NCBI RefSeq assembly: GCF_018612915.1
Contig: NZ_JAGGRL010000005.1
Location: 62,001 to 126,000 of the forward strand
Length of the DNA: 64,000 nucleotides
Direction: 5' to 3'
Source of the DNA: Stenotrophomonas sp. ISL-67
GTDB lineage: Bacteria > Pseudomonadota > Gammaproteobacteria > Xanthomonadales > Xanthomonadaceae
The position numbers were made by a program, and so were the translations under genes. Positions 51,718-61,081 of this stretch are shown here, in pieces. How positions within the stretch are numbered: position 1 is the stretch's first letter; each line of letters opens with the position of its first letter. Below the pieces are notes generated by a model, which worked only from the letters and a program-made list of their open reading frames with translations, ran no database searches and had not been told where the DNA came from.

Positions 51718-52940
51718 TGCGCATCCAACCGTCACTGGAGCTCAACCCGGCCCAGGCCAACAGCCCGGCCAAGGTGGACAAGGTTGCGCGCCAGCTGGAA
51801 GGCCAGTTCGCGCAGATGCTGGTCAAGAGCATGCGCGATGCCAGTTTCGGCGATTCGCTGCTGCCCGGCGAAAACACGATGTTCCGCGACATGTACGACC
51901 AGAAGATCGCCGACGCGATGACCAAGGGCCGTGGCCTGGGGCTGTCGGCGATGATCTCGCGCCAGCTTGGTGGTGGCGAAACCGATGCCGCCACGCCCAC
52001 CGATACCCGCCTCAACCCGGCTGCGGCGCTGCGCGCTTACCGGCTCAATGCGCCGACCGCCGCGCCGATGGCCCTGCCTGCCTCCAGCGCACCGGCGTCC
52101 GCGCCGGCTGAAGTGGACCTGCTGCAGCAGCTTGGCGGCGAAGCGCCGTCGGCGGTGTTGCAGCCGATGGAGCGCGCGCTGGACCTGATTGCCGGGCGTG
52201 AAAGGAGCCAGATGCACGAGGCGATCGGTCGCAGCGATCCCTATGGCGCGGTGCCCACCGATATCTCCAGCGAGAACTGGGCCATGGCCGATGACCGCTG
52301 GCGCGATGTCGGCGCCACCGCGTCTGCCCGTACCGGCCCGAGCGCCGTGGACGCGCTGGCCGGCAGCACCGCCGCCGCCCAGCTCGGCACGCACACCCCG
52401 GAGGGCTTCGTGGCCAGCATCTGGGGCCATGCCCAGCAGGCCGCGCGCGAACTGGGCGTGGATGCCAAGGCACTGGTAGCGCAGGCCGCACTGGAAACCA
52501 GCTGGGGCCGCAAGCTGGTGCAGCGCAATGGCGGCGGCAGCTCGCACAACCTGTTCGGGATCAAGGCCACCGGCTGGAGTGGCGAGCGGGCCACCAGCGG
52601 CACCCACGAATATGTCGACGGCGTGCGCCGCAACGAAACCGCCAGCTTCCGCGCCTACACCTCGGTGGGTGACAGCTTCGCCGACTACGTGAAGCTGCTC
52701 AAGAACAGCCCGCGCTACCAGAACGCGCTGCAGGCCGGCGGCGATGTCCGCAGCTTCGCCCAGGGCCTGCAGAAAGCCGGCTACGCCACCGACCCCAGCT
52801 ACGCGGCCAAGATCGCCGCGATCGCCGGCGGCCCGACCATCGAGCGCGCCATCGCCGCCGTGGGCGATGCCAGCCAACGCCTGGGCCGCACCTTTGCCAG
52901 CACCGCCAGCCCCGCCGGGCTGGGGGCAATCCGTCGTTGA
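51717..52940 (+). CDS. flgJ: flagellar rod-assembly muramidase FlgJ
   Basis: 407 residues. The N-terminal rod-cap domain has LEGQFAQMLVKSMRDASFGD. A long Ala/Pro-rich linker (about 85-210) leads to a C-terminal glucosaminidase/muramidase domain: LVAQAALETSWGRKLVQRNG (catalytic Glu), NLFGIKATGWSG and SFRAYTSVGDSFADYVKLLK. It opens peptidoglycan for the rod. Overlaps flgI by one base. Longer than the E. coli protein because of the linker. Confidence 0.94.
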   Translation: MRIQPSLELNPAQANSPAKVDKVARQLEGQFAQMLVKSMRDASFGDSLLPGENTMFRDMYDQKIADAMTKGRGLGLSAMISRQLGGGETDAATPTDTRLNPAAALRAYRLNAPTAAPMALPASSAPASAPAEVDLLQQLGGEAPSAVLQPMERALDLIAGRERSQMHEAIGRSDPYGAVPTDISSENWAMADDRWRDVGATASARTGPSAVDALAGSTAAAQLGTHTPEGFVASIWGHAQQAARELGVDAKALVAQAALETSWGRKLVQRNGGGSSHNLFGIKATGWSGERATSGTHEYVDGVRRNETASFRAYTSVGDSFADYVKLLKNSPRYQNALQAGGDVRSFAQGLQKAGYATDPSYAAKIAAIAGGPTIERAIAAVGDASQRLGRTFASTASPAGLGAIRR

Positions 52941-52948
52941 GGTAATCC

Positions 52949-54826
52949 ATGTCCGTACTTTCCACCGGCACCAGCGCCCTGCTCGCCTTCCAGCGTGCCC
53001 TGGCCACCACCAGCCATAACGTCGCCAATATCAACACCCCCGGCTACAGCCGGCAGAAGGTGGATTTCGCCACCGCCGACCCGCAGAACCTGGGTTACGG
53101 GGACATCGGCAACGGCACCCGGATCAGCGATGTGCGCCGCGTAGCCGACCAGCTGGCGATCTCGCGGCTGCTCGACAGCAGTGGCGAACTGGCGCGGCTG
53201 AAGCAGCTTTCCACCCTGGCCGACCGGGTGGATTCGCTGTTCTCCGACACCGCCACCAATGTGTCGGGCGTGTGGTCGAACTTCTTCGATACGGTCAGCG
53301 GCCTGTCATCCAACGCGTCCGCTACCGCCGACCGACAGAGCATGCTCGACAACGCCGGCACCCTCGCCAGTCGCTTCAAGCAGCTCAACGAGAGCCTCAA
53401 CGCGCTCAATGGCGAGGTCAACAACGGCCTGATCGCCGGCGCCTCGGAGGTGAACCGGCTCGCAGCCGAGATCGCCCAGCTCAACGGTGCCATCGGCAGC
53501 AATGCCAATGCCGCCGCGCCCGACCTGCTCGACCGCCGCGACCAGCTGGTGGCCAACCTGATCGGCTACACCGGCGGCACCGCGGTCATCCAGGACGGCG
53601 GCTTCATGAACGTCTACACCGCCGGTGGCCAGGCCATGGTGGTGGGTACCACCGCCAGCAAGGTCACCACCGTCACCGACCCCTACCAGCCAGAGCGCCT
53701 GCAGTTGGCGTTGGAAACCCAGGGCCAGAAGATCACCCTGGACCCGAAAAGCCTGGGCGGCCAGATCGGCGGCCTGCTCGAGTTCCGCGATTCGGTGCTG
53801 ACCCCCACCCAGGCCGAGCTGGGCAAGCTCGCTGTGGGGCTGGCCAGCAACTTCAACGATACCCACCACCAGGGCGTTGACCTGTACGGCAACATGGGCG
53901 GGGACTTCTTCAACTACGGCAGCCCGCGCGTCACCGGCAACACCAGCAATACCGGCACCGCCGGCTTCAGCGCCAGCTTCGGCGACCTGTCCAAGCTGGA
54001 CGGCCAGAACATCGTGTTGAAGTTTGACGGCACTGCCTGGCAGGCCACCCGTGCCGACACCGGCGCCGCCGTGCCGATGACCGGCACCGGCACCGCCGCC
54101 GATCCACTGGTACTCAACGGCGTGGAGCTGGTGATGTCCGGCGCCCCGGCGCAGAACGACCGCTTCCTGCTGCAGCCCACCGCCGGCGTCGCCGGCACCC
54201 TGTCAGTGGCGATCACCGATACGTCGCGCATCGCTGCCGCAGCGCCGATCAAGGCCGCCGCCGGGCTGGGCAACACCGGCACCGGCAAGGTCAGCGGCGT
54301 GGCCGTGAGCGACTACGCCAACGCCAACCTGCGCAATCCGGCCGCCATCGTGTTCACCAGCGCCACGGAATACACCATCGATGGCACCGGCCCGTTCACC
54401 TACACCGCCGGCCAGACCATCAGCGCCAACGGCTGGAGCTTCGTGCTGGACGGCGCACCCAAAGTCGGCGACAGCTTCAACATCAGCCCCACCCCGGCCG
54501 GCTCCAGCGACAACAGCAACGCCCTGCTGCTGGCCAAGGTGGAGGACGCCAAGACCTTCAATGCCGGCACGGTCACCCTCAACGGGGCCCTGGGCGGCCT
54601 GACCACGCTGGTCGGCTCGGCCGCGCGTGCGGCCGACTATTCGCTGCAGGCCCAGCAGGTCATCACCGACCAGGCGCAGGCCTCGCGCGACTCGGTGTCC
54701 GGGGTCAACCTGGACGAGGAAGCCGCCGACATGCTCCGCCTGCAGCAGGCCTACCAGGCCGCCTCGCAGCTGATTTCCACCGCCGACACCATGTTCCAGA
54801 CCATCCTGGGAGCCGTTTCGCGATGA
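52949..54826 (+). CDS. flgK: hook-filament junction protein 1 FlgK
   Basis: 625 residues. N-terminal LSTGTSALLAFQRALATTSH and NVANINTPGYSRQKVDF; C-terminal SGVNLDEEAADMLRLQQAYQ and AASQLISTADTMFQTILGAV. The central variable region is long. FlgN is its export chaperone. The stop overlaps the flgL ATG by 4 bases. Confidence 0.95.
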   Translation: MSVLSTGTSALLAFQRALATTSHNVANINTPGYSRQKVDFATADPQNLGYGDIGNGTRISDVRRVADQLAISRLLDSSGELARLKQLSTLADRVDSLFSDTATNVSGVWSNFFDTVSGLSSNASATADRQSMLDNAGTLASRFKQLNESLNALNGEVNNGLIAGASEVNRLAAEIAQLNGAIGSNANAAAPDLLDRRDQLVANLIGYTGGTAVIQDGGFMNVYTAGGQAMVVGTTASKVTTVTDPYQPERLQLALETQGQKITLDPKSLGGQIGGLLEFRDSVLTPTQAELGKLAVGLASNFNDTHHQGVDLYGNMGGDFFNYGSPRVTGNTSNTGTAGFSASFGDLSKLDGQNIVLKFDGTAWQATRADTGAAVPMTGTGTAADPLVLNGVELVMSGAPAQNDRFLLQPTAGVAGTLSVAITDTSRIAAAAPIKAAAGLGNTGTGKVSGVAVSDYANANLRNPAAIVFTSATEYTIDGTGPFTYTAGQTISANGWSFVLDGAPKVGDSFNISPTPAGSSDNSNALLLAKVEDAKTFNAGTVTLNGALGGLTTLVGSAARAADYSLQAQQVITDQAQASRDSVSGVNLDEEAADMLRLQQAYQAASQLISTADTMFQTILGAVSR

Positions 54827-56028
54827 ACAACCGTATCTCCACCGGGATGATGTTCAACCAGTCCATCTCGATGATGATGGCCAAGCAGAGCAAGATGAAC
54901 CACCTCGAACAGCAGTTGGCCACCGGCAAGAAGCTGGTCAGCGCCAAGGACGACCCGGTTGCCGCCGGCACCGCCGTGGGCCTGGACCGCGCCGTGGCCG
55001 AGCTGGACCGCTTCGCCCGCAACGGCGACGTGGTGGAAAACCGCCTGGGCCTGCAGGAGAACGCACTGGCCCAGGCCGGCGAAATGATGGCGCACATCAC
55101 CGAACTGACCATCCAGGCCAACAACCCCGCGCTGTCGGCGGCCGACCTGAAGTCAATCGCCTCCGAGCTCAAGAGCGTGCGCGACGGCCTGTTGTCGCTG
55201 GCCAACTCCACCGACGGCACCGGGCGCTACCTCTTTGGCGGCACCGACGACGCCGATGCGCCGTTCACGCTGAGCAACGGCGTGGTCACCTACAACGGCG
55301 ACCAGACCCAGCGCCAGGTGGAAGTGGCCCCGGATACCTTCGTCAAGGACGCCCTGCCCGGCAGTGAGATCTTCCTGCGCATCCGCACCGGCGACGGCAC
55401 CCTGGACGGCAGCGCCAGCGGCACCAACACCGGTACCGGCGTACTCACCACCTTCGGCCGCGACCCGGCATCGGGCAGCTGGGACGGCGCCAGCTACACC
55501 CTGCGCTTCACCGGCCCGGATGCCTATGAAGTGGTCGATGCGACCAACACGGTGGTGAAAACCGGCACCTTCAAGGCCGGCGAAGACATCACGTTCGAGG
55601 GCGTTTCGATGCGGATCGAAGGCGAACCCCAGGCCGGCGACAGCTTCGGGATCGGCGCCGCCGATGCCCGCGACATCTTCGCCACCCTGGACGGCATGAT
55701 CAACGCGCTGGACAACGCCGCCGATGACCCGGCCGCGGTGGCCCACCAGCAGAACATCCTGCAGGCCGGCATCCGCGATGTGGCCCGGGCATCGGAGAAA
55801 TTCATCGACGCGCGCGCGGCCGGTGGTGCCCAGCTCAAGGCAATCGACGATGCCGGCGCGCTGCGCGACGCCAATGGCGTGACCCTCAAGACCACCCTGT
55901 CGGCGATGCGCGACCTGGATTACGCCGAAGCGATCGGCCAGTACCAGCTGGAACAGATTTCCCTGCAGGCCGCACAGACCATTTTCACCCAGATGCAGCA
56001 GATGTCGCTGTTCAACGCGATCCGCTGA
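54823..56028 (+). CDS. flgL: hook-filament junction protein 3 FlgL
   Basis: 401 residues. N-terminal RISTGMMFNQSISMMMAKQS and KMNHLEQQLATGKKLVSAKD DPVAA-type motif; flagellin-like C-terminal helix ending MQQMSLFNAIR. Last gene of the flgG-flgL group. 247 bp follow before the first flagellin, holding its sigma-28 promoter. Confidence 0.95.
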   Translation: MNNRISTGMMFNQSISMMMAKQSKMNHLEQQLATGKKLVSAKDDPVAAGTAVGLDRAVAELDRFARNGDVVENRLGLQENALAQAGEMMAHITELTIQANNPALSAADLKSIASELKSVRDGLLSLANSTDGTGRYLFGGTDDADAPFTLSNGVVTYNGDQTQRQVEVAPDTFVKDALPGSEIFLRIRTGDGTLDGSASGTNTGTGVLTTFGRDPASGSWDGASYTLRFTGPDAYEVVDATNTVVKTGTFKAGEDITFEGVSMRIEGEPQAGDSFGIGAADARDIFATLDGMINALDNAADDPAAVAHQQNILQAGIRDVARASEKFIDARAAGGAQLKAIDDAGALRDANGVTLKTTLSAMRDLDYAEAIGQYQLEQISLQAAQTIFTQMQQMSLFNAIR

Positions 56029-56154
56029 CATAGCGCGCACGCCGGGCGCCAAACGCCCCGCGCTGCAGGCTGTTGCGCCTGTTCCGGCCCTCGCCGGACA
56101 CGCGCAACCCCCGACCATCACCCTGCCCGGGTGATGTTTTCTGCGTATTTTTTC

Positions 56155-56181
56155 TCAAGCCTCCCGTCAAACCGCCGCTAT
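56155..56181 (+). promoter_or_regulatory. sigma-28 promoter of the first flagellin gene
   Basis: TCAA-N15-GCCGCTAT, close to TAAA-N15-GCCGATAA. The ATG lies 94 bases downstream, leaving a long leader. Confidence 0.7.
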
Positions 56182-56275
56182 CTCTCCTGCAACAGCTGCA
56201 TCCGGCATGGGTGCGGTCTCTGCGTCAACTCCGGGTGCACGCCGCGGCCGGAACTTGCCCACAGGAATGAGATAA

Positions 56276-57448
56276 ATGGCACAAGTAATCAATACCAACG
56301 TGATGTCGCTGAATGCTCAGCGCAATCTGTCGACCAGCGGTTCCAGCCTGGCCACCACGATCCAGCGCCTGTCCTCGGGCTTGCGCATCAACAGCGCCAA
56401 GGACGATGCCGCCGGCCTGGCGATCTCCGAGCGCTTCAGCACCCAGATCCGCGGGCTGGACGTGGCCGTGCGCAACGCCAACGACGGCATCTCGCTGGCC
56501 CAGACCGCCGAAGGCGCGATGGTCGAAATCGGCAACAACCTGCAGCGCATCCGTGAACTGTCGGTGCAGTCGGCCAACGCCACCAACTCCGACAGCGACC
56601 GCGAAGCGCTGAACGCCGAAGTGAAGCAGCTGACCTCGGAAATCGACCGCGTTTCGCGCCAGACCAACTTCAACGGCACCAAGCTGCTGGACGGTTCGTT
56701 CTCTGGTGCGCTGTTCCAGATCGGCGCCGATTCGGGCCAGACCATCGGCATCAACAGCATCGTCAATTCCAGCACCTCCGAACTGGGCAATGGCCTGTAT
56801 GCCGCCAAGCAGACCTCGACCGCCGCCCCCATCACCGGCGCGGCGACCGTCGCCGGCACCGTCAGCGACATGGAAATCAACGGCATCGCCATTGATGCTG
56901 TGGACGTGGCCGTGGGCGACAAGGCTGCCGATGTCAGCAAGAAACTGGTCAACGCCATCAATGACAAGATGGACCAGAGCGGCGTTTACGCGTCGCTGAC
57001 CGAGAGCGGCGAGCTGGAACTGACCTCGCTGAAGTCGGGCAAGGATTTCGAGTTCACCGCCGCCACCACCGATGCCACCGGGCTGGTCATGGCACTGGGC
57101 GATTTCGCCGATGCCGACGCGGACACCCGTGACACCGTCAGCGGCGTGGACATCTCCTCCGTCGCCGGTGCCCAGAAAGCCCTGTCGATCGTGGACGACG
57201 CGCTGAAAGCGGTGAACTCCTCGCGCGCCGACATGGGTGCGATCCAGAACCGCTTCACCTCCACCATCGCCAACCTGAACACCACCTCGGAAAACCTGTC
57301 GGCCTCGCGCAGCCGTATCCGCGACACCGACTACGCCAAGGAAACCGCCGAACTGACCCGCACGCAGATCCTGCAGCAGGCCGGTACCGCGATGCTGGCC
57401 CAGGCCAACCAGTCGCCGTCGAGCGTGATGAGCCTGCTGCAGGGCTGA
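56276..57448 (+). CDS. fliC: flagellin, first paralogue
   Basis: 390 residues. The D0/D1 N-terminus ([60 protein letters not shown]) and C-terminus ([60 protein letters not shown]) are almost identical to the other two paralogues, while the middle (about 160-290) differs. It forms filament after export with FliS. Confidence 0.96.
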   Translation: MAQVINTNVMSLNAQRNLSTSGSSLATTIQRLSSGLRINSAKDDAAGLAISERFSTQIRGLDVAVRNANDGISLAQTAEGAMVEIGNNLQRIRELSVQSANATNSDSDREALNAEVKQLTSEIDRVSRQTNFNGTKLLDGSFSGALFQIGADSGQTIGINSIVNSSTSELGNGLYAAKQTSTAAPITGAATVAGTVSDMEINGIAIDAVDVAVGDKAADVSKKLVNAINDKMDQSGVYASLTESGELELTSLKSGKDFEFTAATTDATGLVMALGDFADADADTRDTVSGVDISSVAGAQKALSIVDDALKAVNSSRADMGAIQNRFTSTIANLNTTSENLSASRSRIRDTDYAKETAELTRTQILQQAGTAMLAQANQSPSSVMSLLQG

Positions 57449-57474
57449 TTCCTGCAAATGGTGCGTAACGAAAG

Positions 57475-57496
57475 ACCCCGCCCGGCGGGGTTTTTT
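57475..57496 (+). terminator. terminator after the first flagellin gene
   Basis: ACCCCGC-CCG-GCGGGGT followed by TTTTT. The 40 bases before it are repeated after the second flagellin. Confidence 0.9.
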
Positions 57497-57550
57497 GTTG
57501 CCGGCCCGCCGTCAGCCGTTGACATCCGCGAAATATCCGCCATCCGGGCC

Positions 57551-57577
57551 TAAAGGTTCCCGCCGGGGTGTCGTTAA
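57551..57577 (+). promoter_or_regulatory. sigma-28 promoter of the second flagellin gene
   Basis: TAAAGGTT-N11-GTCGTTAA; TAAA is exact and the -10 matches 6 of 8. The leader resembles that of the third flagellin. Confidence 0.7.
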
Positions 57578-57662
57578 TGATTTCAACCAGGGCACATCGC
57601 CCACTGCCTCCCCCGAGGCACCCCACCACACCCGCATTACCTTCATATCCAGGAGCACGGAA

Positions 57663-58889
57663 ATGGCACAAGTCATCAACACCAATGTGATGTCGCTCAA
57701 CGCACAGCGCAATCTGTCGACCAGCGGTTCCAGCCTGGCCACCACCATCCAGCGCCTGTCCTCGGGCCTGCGCATCAACAGCGCCAAGGACGACGCCGCC
57801 GGCCTGGCCATCTCCGAGCGCTTCAGCACCCAGATCCGCGGGCTGGACGTGGCCGTGCGCAACGCCAACGACGGCATCTCGCTGGCCCAGACCGCCGAAG
57901 GCGCGATGGTCGAAATCGGCAACAACCTGCAGCGTATCCGCGAACTGTCGGTGCAGTCGGCCAACGCCACCAACTCCGACAGCGACCGTGAAGCGCTGAA
58001 CGCCGAAGTGAAGCAGCTGGTTTCGGAAATCGACCGCGTTTCCCGCCAGACCAACTTCAACGGCACCAAGCTGCTGGACGGTTCGTTCTCCGGCGCGCTG
58101 TTCCAGGTCGGCGCCGACTCGGGCCAGACCATCGGCATCAACAGCATCGTCGACGCCAGTGCCGGCGCGCTGGGCGGCGCCAAGTTCGACAAGGGCACCT
58201 TCTCGCTCGGCGCCGGCACGGTCAACAGCGACGTCACCATCAGCGGCATGGAAATCACCGGCGCTGACGGCACCACCCACACGCTGGCCGACATCAAGGT
58301 CAAGGCCGGTGCCGACATGGCCGCCACGGCGAAGGCCACCAACGCCGCCATCGCCGCCGCGATCAATGAAAAGATGGATCAGACCGGCGTGTTTGCCGAA
58401 ACCGATGACGCGGGTGCCATCAACCTGACCTCGGTGCAGAACAGCGTCAACGACAAGGGCGTGTTCAACGCGATCGATGTCGACTTCGGCACCCTGACGG
58501 GCACCGCCGTGGCCCTGCCGGCTGCGGCCTACGCTCCCAGCGATGACGCCGCCCAGGCCGCACTGAAGGTCAATTTCGCGTCGGACCTGGACATCTCCAA
58601 GGTCGCCGGCGCCCAGCAGGCCCTGTCGATCGTCGACAAGGCGCTGACCGCAGTGAACTCCTCGCGCGCCGACATGGGTGCCATCCAGAACCGCTTCACC
58701 TCCACCATCGCCAACCTGGGCACCACCTCGGAAAACCTGTCGGCCTCGCGCAGCCGTATCCGCGACACCGACTACGCCAAGGAAACCGCCGAACTGACCC
58801 GCACGCAGATCCTGCAGCAGGCCGGTACCGCGATGCTGGCCCAGGCCAACCAGTCGCCGTCGAGCGTGATGAGCCTGCTGCAGGGCTGA
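57663..58889 (+). CDS. fliC: flagellin, second paralogue
   Basis: 408 residues from the ATG at 57663 (AGGAG 9 bases upstream). Conserved ends as in the first paralogue. The central region contains [20 protein letters not shown] and a D2-like insert with [18 protein letters not shown], more similar to the third paralogue than to the first. [11 protein letters not shown] near the C-terminus differs by one residue from [11 protein letters not shown] in the others. Confidence 0.96.
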   Translation: MAQVINTNVMSLNAQRNLSTSGSSLATTIQRLSSGLRINSAKDDAAGLAISERFSTQIRGLDVAVRNANDGISLAQTAEGAMVEIGNNLQRIRELSVQSANATNSDSDREALNAEVKQLVSEIDRVSRQTNFNGTKLLDGSFSGALFQVGADSGQTIGINSIVDASAGALGGAKFDKGTFSLGAGTVNSDVTISGMEITGADGTTHTLADIKVKAGADMAATAKATNAAIAAAINEKMDQTGVFAETDDAGAINLTSVQNSVNDKGVFNAIDVDFGTLTGTAVALPAAAYAPSDDAAQAALKVNFASDLDISKVAGAQQALSIVDKALTAVNSSRADMGAIQNRFTSTIANLGTTSENLSASRSRIRDTDYAKETAELTRTQILQQAGTAMLAQANQSPSSVMSLLQG

Positions 58890-58915
58890 TTCCTGCAAAT
58901 GGTGCGTAACGAAAG

Positions 58916-58938
58916 ACCCCGCCCCGGCGGGGTTTTTT
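58916..58938 (+). terminator. terminator after the second flagellin gene
   Basis: ACCCCGC-CCCG-GCGGGGT followed by TTTTT, nearly identical to the one after the first flagellin. Confidence 0.9.
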
Positions 58939-58944
58939 GTTCTG

Positions 58945-59230
58945 GGATCATGAACGCCTGACGGGCTTCGGCAGGTCTAAACGTCGGTTGAAACACGTTG
59001 ATCGTTGTACACCCCGGTTTCGGGTGGTTGTGCCGCGCTGCGCGCGGTGTCCGGCCAACGTTATGCCCGCCGTCCTGGCGGGCACCCTTCGGGCCGTCGC
59101 TGCGCGACGTTGAGAACGGCTCCTGCCGTTCTCTTCGGGGCTACGAATTGGTACGGGCCCATTGGGATCTGGATCAACCAACCGTGGGCGCCGGACACAT
59201 TTGGTAGCGCCGGCCGTTGGCCGGCCCACG
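58945..59230. repeat. half composite element with three-hairpin module between second and third flagellin genes
   Basis: It begins GGATCATGAACGCCTGACGG, continues through GCCGCGCTGCGCGCGG and TGTCCGGCCAACG, then the 76-bp three-hairpin module (59061-59136), GGGGCTACGAATTGG, GGGCCCATTGGGATC and a closing SMAG unit at about 59204-59230. It is the right half of the elements at 33.6 and 44.9 kb. Confidence 0.8.
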
Positions 59231-59286
59231 GAATGATCGATGCCAATGAAATCCCGGCACACCGGCACATTTCTGCCTCAATGGAT

Positions 59287-59313
59287 TAAAGGTTGTTGAC
59301 ATCGGGTCGTTAT
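59287..59313 (+). promoter_or_regulatory. sigma-28 promoter of the third flagellin gene
   Basis: TAAAGGTT-N11-GTCGTTAT, with the same -35 and nearly the same -10 as the second flagellin. Confidence 0.7.
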
Positions 59314-59409
59314 TGACTTCAGCCACGGCAGATCCACATCGCTTGGCGCTCCCGCAAGCGGGAAACACTTCGACAACCCGGCGACATCATCGCCACCAGG
59401 AGCAAGAAA

Positions 59410-60639
59410 ATGGCACAAGTCATCAACACCAACGTGATGTCGCTGAACGCCCAGCGCAATCTGTCGACCAGCGGTTCCAGCCTGGCCACCACCATCCAGC
59501 GCCTGTCCTCGGGCCTGCGTATCAACAGCGCCAAGGACGACGCCGCCGGCCTGGCCATCTCCGAGCGCTTCAGCACCCAGATCCGCGGGCTGGACGTGGC
59601 CGTGCGCAACGCCAACGACGGCATCTCGCTGGCCCAGACCGCCGAAGGCGCGATGGTCGAAATCGGCAACAACCTGCAGCGTATCCGCGAACTGTCGGTG
59701 CAGTCGGCCAACGCCACCAACTCCGACAGCGACCGCGAAGCACTGAACGCCGAAGTGAAGCAGCTGACCTCGGAAATCGACCGCGTCTCGCGCCAGACCA
59801 ACTTCAACGGCACCAAGCTGCTGGACGGCTCGTTCTCCGGTGCGCTGTTCCAGGTCGGCGCCGATTCGGGCCAGACCATCGGCATCAACAGCATCGTCAA
59901 TGCCAGCGCCAGCGCACTGGGCGGCGCCAAGTTCGACAGCAACTCCTTCATCGTCGGCGCAGCTGCCGCCGGTGCCAATGCCGACGTCAAGATCACCGGC
60001 ATGGCCATTACCGGTGCCGATGGCAAGTCCTATACCCTGGACGACATCAACGTGAAGGCCGGCGTCGACGAAACGGCCACCCAGAAGGCCACCGTCGCCG
60101 CCGTCACCGCCGCGATCAACGCCAAGATGGACCAGACCGGCGTGTACGCCTCGGTCGACGGCGCCGCAGGCAAGATCAACCTGACCTCGGTGCAGAACAG
60201 CGTCGGCTCGGACGGCACGTTCAATGCCATCGACCTGACCGAAGGCACCTACACCGGTGGCGCCACCGTCCCGACCGGTTACGCCGCCACCACCGCCGCC
60301 AATGGCGCCCTGCTGGCCAGCCAGTTCGCCAGCGACCTGGACATCTCCTCGGTGGCCGGCGCCCAGCAGGCCCTGTCGATCGTGGACAAGGCGCTGACCT
60401 CGGTGAACTCCTCGCGCGCCGACATGGGTGCGATCCAGAACCGCTTCACCTCCACCATCGCCAACCTGAACACCACCTCGGAAAACCTGTCGGCCTCGCG
60501 CAGCCGTATCCGCGACACCGACTACGCCAAGGAAACCGCCGAACTGACCCGCACGCAGATCCTGCAGCAGGCCGGTACCGCCATGCTGGCCCAGGCCAAC
60601 CAGTCGCCGTCCAGCGTGATGAGCCTGCTGCAGGGCTGA
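59410..60639 (+). CDS. fliC: flagellin, third paralogue
   Basis: 409 residues. Conserved D0/D1 ends as in the other two; the centre (about 170-330) is closest to the second paralogue but with [20 protein letters not shown] and an Ala/Thr-rich D2-like insert. AGGAG lies about 9 bases before the ATG. The last in the row before fliD. Confidence 0.96.
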   Translation: MAQVINTNVMSLNAQRNLSTSGSSLATTIQRLSSGLRINSAKDDAAGLAISERFSTQIRGLDVAVRNANDGISLAQTAEGAMVEIGNNLQRIRELSVQSANATNSDSDREALNAEVKQLTSEIDRVSRQTNFNGTKLLDGSFSGALFQVGADSGQTIGINSIVNASASALGGAKFDSNSFIVGAAAAGANADVKITGMAITGADGKSYTLDDINVKAGVDETATQKATVAAVTAAINAKMDQTGVYASVDGAAGKINLTSVQNSVGSDGTFNAIDLTEGTYTGGATVPTGYAATTAANGALLASQFASDLDISSVAGAQQALSIVDKALTSVNSSRADMGAIQNRFTSTIANLNTTSENLSASRSRIRDTDYAKETAELTRTQILQQAGTAMLAQANQSPSSVMSLLQG

Positions 60640-60664
60640 TTCCTCTCGCTGGCGCGTGACACTG

Positions 60665-60688
60665 AAAACCCCGCTTCGGCGGGGTTTT
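60665..60688 (+). terminator. terminator after the third flagellin gene
   Basis: AAAACCCCGC-TTCG-GCGGGGTTTT, a 10-bp perfect stem with a UUCG-type tetraloop. Confidence 0.92.
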
Positions 60689-60702
60689 CTCTGTTGTTCC
60701 TT

Positions 60703-60925
60703 TCGGGGTCATGAATGCCTGAACGGCGGCTTCGGCAGGTCTAAACGTCGGTAGAAGTACGGTGATCGTTGAGACACAGGTTTCGGACACTTGCGCCGCG
60801 CTGCGCGCGGTGTCCGGCCAACGGCCGGGGCTACGAATTGGTACGGGCCCATTGGGATCTGGATCAATCAACCATGGGCGCCGGACACATTCGGTAGCGC
60901 CGGCCGTTGGCCGGCCCACGCATCG
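60703..60925. repeat. half composite element between the third flagellin gene and fliD
   Basis: It begins GGGGTCATGAATGCCTGA, passes GCCGCGCTGCGCGCGG, the uninterrupted arm GGCCAACGGCCGGGGCTACG, GGGCCCATTGGGATC and GATCAATCAACCATGGG, and closes with a SMAG unit at about 60894-60920. No three-hairpin module is inserted here, so it shows the empty site. Confidence 0.8.
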
Positions 60926-60939
60926 AATGACCCCACGCG

Positions 60940-60955
60940 CGGCACGGTACTTGCA
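60940..60955 (+). promoter_or_regulatory. sigma-54 promoter of fliD
   Basis: CGGCACGGTACTTGCA: GG at 60941-60942 and GC at 60953-60954, consensus TTGCA. fliD starts 127 bases downstream. Confidence 0.8.
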
Positions 60956-61081
60956 TTGGCCTTGGGCATCGCCGCGCGCACCTTTTGGTGACTGCGGCTC
61001 AAGCCTCCCCGTTCCGGGCCGATATCACCTGCAGGAAGCGCAGGCGGTTGCGTGCCCACTTTTCAAGACAGGACTGCAGAC

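Noticed and set aside
57255..58898. Long minus-strand open frames opposite the flagellin genes, nearly identical between copies
   Set aside because: Their similarity follows from the flagellin duplication, and their content is an antisense shadow.
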